A program made the translations under genes and the position numbers. The notes below the pieces were generated by a model. It saw only the letters and a program-made list of their open reading frames with translations, was not told the DNA's origin and did not search any database. Below, piece after piece: positions 4,282-6,588 of a stretch of DNA of 6,588 nucleotides; position 1 is the first letter of the stretch, and each line of letters opens with the position of its first letter. This DNA comes from Candidatus Acidiferrales bacterium. Its GTDB lineage: Bacteria > Acidobacteriota > Terriglobia > Acidiferrales > UBA7541. The stretch lies in NCBI GenBank assembly GCA_955651735.1, contig CATPAM010000529.1, forward strand, positions 1-6,588, read 5' to 3'.

Positions 4282-6000
4282 CTATGGCAGATTCCCTTTT
4301 AGTTCATCAATTGACTCGAATAACCGTCCATGCAGAGTCTGTTTCGCGAGATACAATCCATACCCCGCGACCTCCTTAGCCTCGATCTTCGGTGGCATAG
4401 CCAGTGCATTCGGGTCCGTAACCACGTCCACAAGGACGGGTCCCTTCTGTCGAAACGCTGCCTGCAGGGAACTCTTCAAATCTCCAGAGCTCTCCACCCG
4501 AATTCCCCGTATGCCAACGGCTTCCGCCATCTTTGCAAAATTCGTATTCTTCACATCCACTCCATAATCCTCGTAACCCGCGACTCTCATCTCCAGCTTG
4601 ACCATGCCCAGCGTGCTGTTGTTGTAAATGATCAGCTTGATTGGCAATTCATATTGGGCCAGGGTCAGCAGGTCGCCCATGAGCATCGTGAACCCTCCAT
4701 CTCCGCTCATCGAAATCACCTGACGCTTTGGGAAGGCCATTTGTGCCCCGATCGCCTGCGGCATCGCATTCGCCATCGAGCCGTGATTGAACGAACCAAT
4801 GAGTCTCCTCTTTGCGGCCATTTTCACGTAACGTGCCGCCCATACCGCTGTCATTCCCGTATCCACGGTAAAGATCGCGTCATTGTCCGCGACTTGGCTC
4901 AAAACAGCGGTTACATATTCCGGATGGAGAAGTTCCCCGTTTTTCTTGCCTTCCGCGTGGCGGCTCAGCGATTTTTCTGTTTCACGATATTTCTCGATAC
5001 AGGCTTTCAGATGTTTGTCGCTCTTCTTGGCCTTCAGCAAAGGCAGGACGGCTTCGATTGTGGCCTTGACGTCTCCCATTAGACCGAGTTCGAGCTGGGA
5101 TCTACGCCCAAGATGTTCGGCTCGAATATCCACCTGCGCGATGCGTGCTTTCTTCGGATACCATGCCGTGTACGGAAAGTCTGTACCCAAGAGCAACACC
5201 GCTTCTGCTTTTTCGAGCGCATAGTGTCCGCTCTCGGTTCCCAATAATCCGGTCATCCCAACGGCAAGAGGATTTTCCTGTTCAAGAAATTCTTTCCCTC
5301 GAAAGCTATACGCAATGGGCGCCTGAAGAAGTTTTCCAAGCCGCAGGACTTCATCGTGCGCACCGGCGCAACCCGCGCCGCCGAACAACGTCACCCGGTC
5401 CGCGTCGTTCAAGAAATCGGCCAACCTCCTTAGGTCACTGCTCGACGGCTGAATTGCCGGCCTTGGCCGGAAAACAGGATGTTCCAGCTCTTTTGACGTC
5501 ATCTTGGAGGACGCTACGTCGCCCGGCAACACGATTACGCTGACGCCGCCCCGGGAGACCGATGTTTGCATGGCGATCTGCAACAAGCGGGGCATCTGCT
5601 TTTCCGACCCGACGAGCTGACAGAAGTGGCTGCAATCGAGAAATAATCTTTCGGGATGAGTTTCCTGGAAATAGTCGGTTCCGATCTCGCTGGATGGTAT
5701 TTGCGCGGCGATCGCTAATACCGGCGCGAGCGTCTTGTGCGCGTCGAAAAGGCCATTGATGAGATGAAGATTCCCGGGCCCGCAACTGCCCGCACACACG
5801 GCGAGATTCCCCGTTAGCTGCGCTTCGGCGCTCGCCGCGAACGCCCCCGCCTCTTCGTGGCGGACATGCACCCACTCGATGTTCTTATTGTGATGAACTG
5901 CATCCACGATGCTGTTCAAGGAATCGCCCACGACGCCATAAATCCTGCGCACTCCCGCGTCCACCAAAGCTTCTACCAAATGCGTGGCTACCGTTTTCAT
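4282..6000 (-). CDS. poxB: Pyruvate dehydrogenase (quinone) / pyruvate oxidase PoxB, thiamine-diphosphate dependent
   Basis: The 572-residue protein has the same length as Escherichia coli PoxB as I recall it and aligns with it throughout. The enzyme decarboxylates pyruvate to acetate and CO2 and passes electrons through FAD to the membrane quinone pool. The N-terminal thiamine-binding domain contains RHEEAGAFAASAEAQL, with catalytic Glu49 (E. coli Glu50), then CAGSCGPGNLHLINGLFD and EIGTDYFQETHPE. The central FAD domain has GGAGCAGAHDE and AVGMTGLLG. The C-terminal domain has SFNHGSMANAMPQAIGAQ and the thiamine/Mg motif GDGG (433-436) to NN (460-461). Met466 stands where E. coli has Phe465 near the flavin. 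The last ~23 residues are mixed hydrophobic and charged and fit the membrane-docking peptide of PoxB. AAGGAAG lies about 11-13 bases before the ATG. A broken membrane-protein gene follows 16 bases after the stop. Confidence 0.95.
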   Translation of the reverse strand: MKTVATHLVEALVDAGVRRIYGVVGDSLNSIVDAVHHNKNIEWVHVRHEEAGAFAASAEAQLTGNLAVCAGSCGPGNLHLINGLFDAHKTLAPVLAIAAQIPSSEIGTDYFQETHPERLFLDCSHFCQLVGSEKQMPRLLQIAMQTSVSRGGVSVIVLPGDVASSKMTSKELEHPVFRPRPAIQPSSSDLRRLADFLNDADRVTLFGGAGCAGAHDEVLRLGKLLQAPIAYSFRGKEFLEQENPLAVGMTGLLGTESGHYALEKAEAVLLLGTDFPYTAWYPKKARIAQVDIRAEHLGRRSQLELGLMGDVKATIEAVLPLLKAKKSDKHLKACIEKYRETEKSLSRHAEGKKNGELLHPEYVTAVLSQVADNDAIFTVDTGMTAVWAARYVKMAAKRRLIGSFNHGSMANAMPQAIGAQMAFPKRQVISMSGDGGFTMLMGDLLTLAQYELPIKLIIYNNSTLGMVKLEMRVAGYEDYGVDVKNTNFAKMAEAVGIRGIRVESSGDLKSSLQAAFRQKGPVLVDVVTDPNALAMPPKIEAKEVAGYGLYLAKQTLHGRLFESIDELKGNLP

Positions 6001-6293
6001 GGCTTTGCTCGCTTCCTTCTTTGCGGACCCTTCTCGGCCGTTCGCGTCCTTGAGTTTACGGCTTTCCCAGGATCACCGGTGCATGCTTTGTCGATATCTC
6101 CGCCACTCTCACGGGCGATGTCCGCAAGCAATCTCCGGCTCAAAACGGAACGAGGCTTCTCTGTAGTTATGTCTTTCTCCGATGCATATTTGTCTCATCT
6201 CGGCCACGGAAATCCATCGGCGCTCACATGCTCGGAGGCGGGCCTTCTCTGCGCCCCTGAAGTGGACCAGCTCGCAAGGAGGTGACGGAGGGT
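6001..6293. other. Upstream region of poxB, no gene supported
   Basis: Open frames cross this stretch on both strands, but none has protein-like composition or a good start. It must hold the poxB promoter (minus strand). I found no hexamer pair there better than chance, and no copy of the TGTTAC-N4-GTAACA dyad, so there is no sign that the neighbouring CRP/FNR-type regulator controls poxB through that motif. Confidence 0.5.
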
Positions 6294-6515
6294 ATGCGAA
6301 AGACAGACGCGGAAGCGGTGCCTTGGCGTTGTCACCGTTCGCTCATCGCGGATGCACTCATTGTGCGCGGAAACCGCGTTGAGCACATTATGAACGGAAG
6401 AACTTTCCGGGTGCACTCCCTCACTTCTTTTGGTCGTGTGCGACGCAATCGCATCACTTACCCCCTCAGCAAGTCAGGCCCGTCCTCGCACGACAACAAG
6501 CCCCCAACCGCCTGA
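6294..6515 (+). CDS. Possible small basic hypothetical protein
   Basis: A 73-residue frame starts at an ATG preceded by AAGGAGGTGA (6276-6285), a full complement to the 3' end of 16S rRNA. The spacing from AGGAGG to the ATG is 11 bases, and an in-frame GTG at 6282 overlaps the site. The product is rich in Arg, His and Ser (MRKTDAEAVPWRCHRS at the start, FGRVRRNRITYPLSKSGPS later), with no hydrophobic segment or motif I recognise. Competing open frames overlap it and the composition is not strongly protein-like, so the ribosome binding site is the main evidence. It could be a false frame in non-coding DNA. The remaining bases to the right edge (6516-6588) hold nothing I can name. Confidence 0.3.
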   Translation: MRKTDAEAVPWRCHRSLIADALIVRGNRVEHIMNGRTFRVHSLTSFGRVRRNRITYPLSKSGPSSHDNKPPTA

Positions 6516-6588
6516 CATGACAGCTTGTACGCGATTAAAAAAGATGTTTAGCTACGGCCCTGAGGCATCGCCGTCACGGCATCCATGA

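Noticed and set aside
4330..5082. Plus-strand 250-codon frame inside poxB
   Set aside because: It lies wholly antisense to poxB, which is unmistakable, and is His/Arg/Gln-rich in the way of an antisense frame.
6512..6540. Promoter-like CTGACA with an A-rich stretch near the right edge
   Set aside because: The -10 match is only about 3/6 and no gene start can be seen before the window ends.

Overview
The window carries four complete genes, one gene cut by the left edge, at least two decayed gene remnants and several regulatory candidates. The organism is probably a soil-type heterotroph of the Acidobacteriota (Verrucomicrobiota is the main alternative). That is an inference from the style of the proteins: a secreted GH-A-like glycosidase, a long di-haem cytochrome of the kind I associate with Acidobacteria, and weak ribosome binding sites on some genes. 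No rRNA, tRNA, insertion sequence or CRISPR array is visible.

Layout. At the left edge (1-324, minus) is the 5' part of a secreted glycoside-hydrolase-like gene with a GTG start, running out of the window. A gap (325-787) holds a perfect 9-bp inverted repeat. A small four-helix membrane protein (788-1198, plus) follows, then a CRP/FNR-family regulator (1365-2126, plus) with its own candidate promoter. Between the regulator and an exported di-haem cytochrome c peroxidase-like protein (2323-3660, plus) lie two closely similar dyads of the form TGTTAC-N4-GTAACA, at 2172-2189 and 2200-2217. They have CRP/FNR half-site geometry. The second is centred 41.5 bp upstream of the start point predicted from a -10-like hexamer, and the leader can form alternative hairpins that reach the Shine-Dalgarno sequence.

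On the minus strand, converging on the cytochrome gene, is a clear PoxB-type pyruvate:quinone oxidoreductase (4282-6000). Sixteen bases after its stop begins a broken DUF3147-like membrane gene, frameshifted in a T-rich run, and further on lies the frameshifted C-terminal remnant of what looks like an M14-type peptidase (3764-3876). The right end (6001-6588) is mostly non-coding, with one possible 74-codon gene behind a near-perfect Shine-Dalgarno sequence.

How the genes may work together. The most coherent unit is regulator, tandem operators and di-haem cytochrome: a one-component regulator that may control a periplasmic redox enzyme next to it. PoxB oxidises pyruvate to acetate and feeds electrons to the quinone pool, so both flanking genes concern respiratory or oxidative adaptation, but nothing here shows that they are co-regulated.
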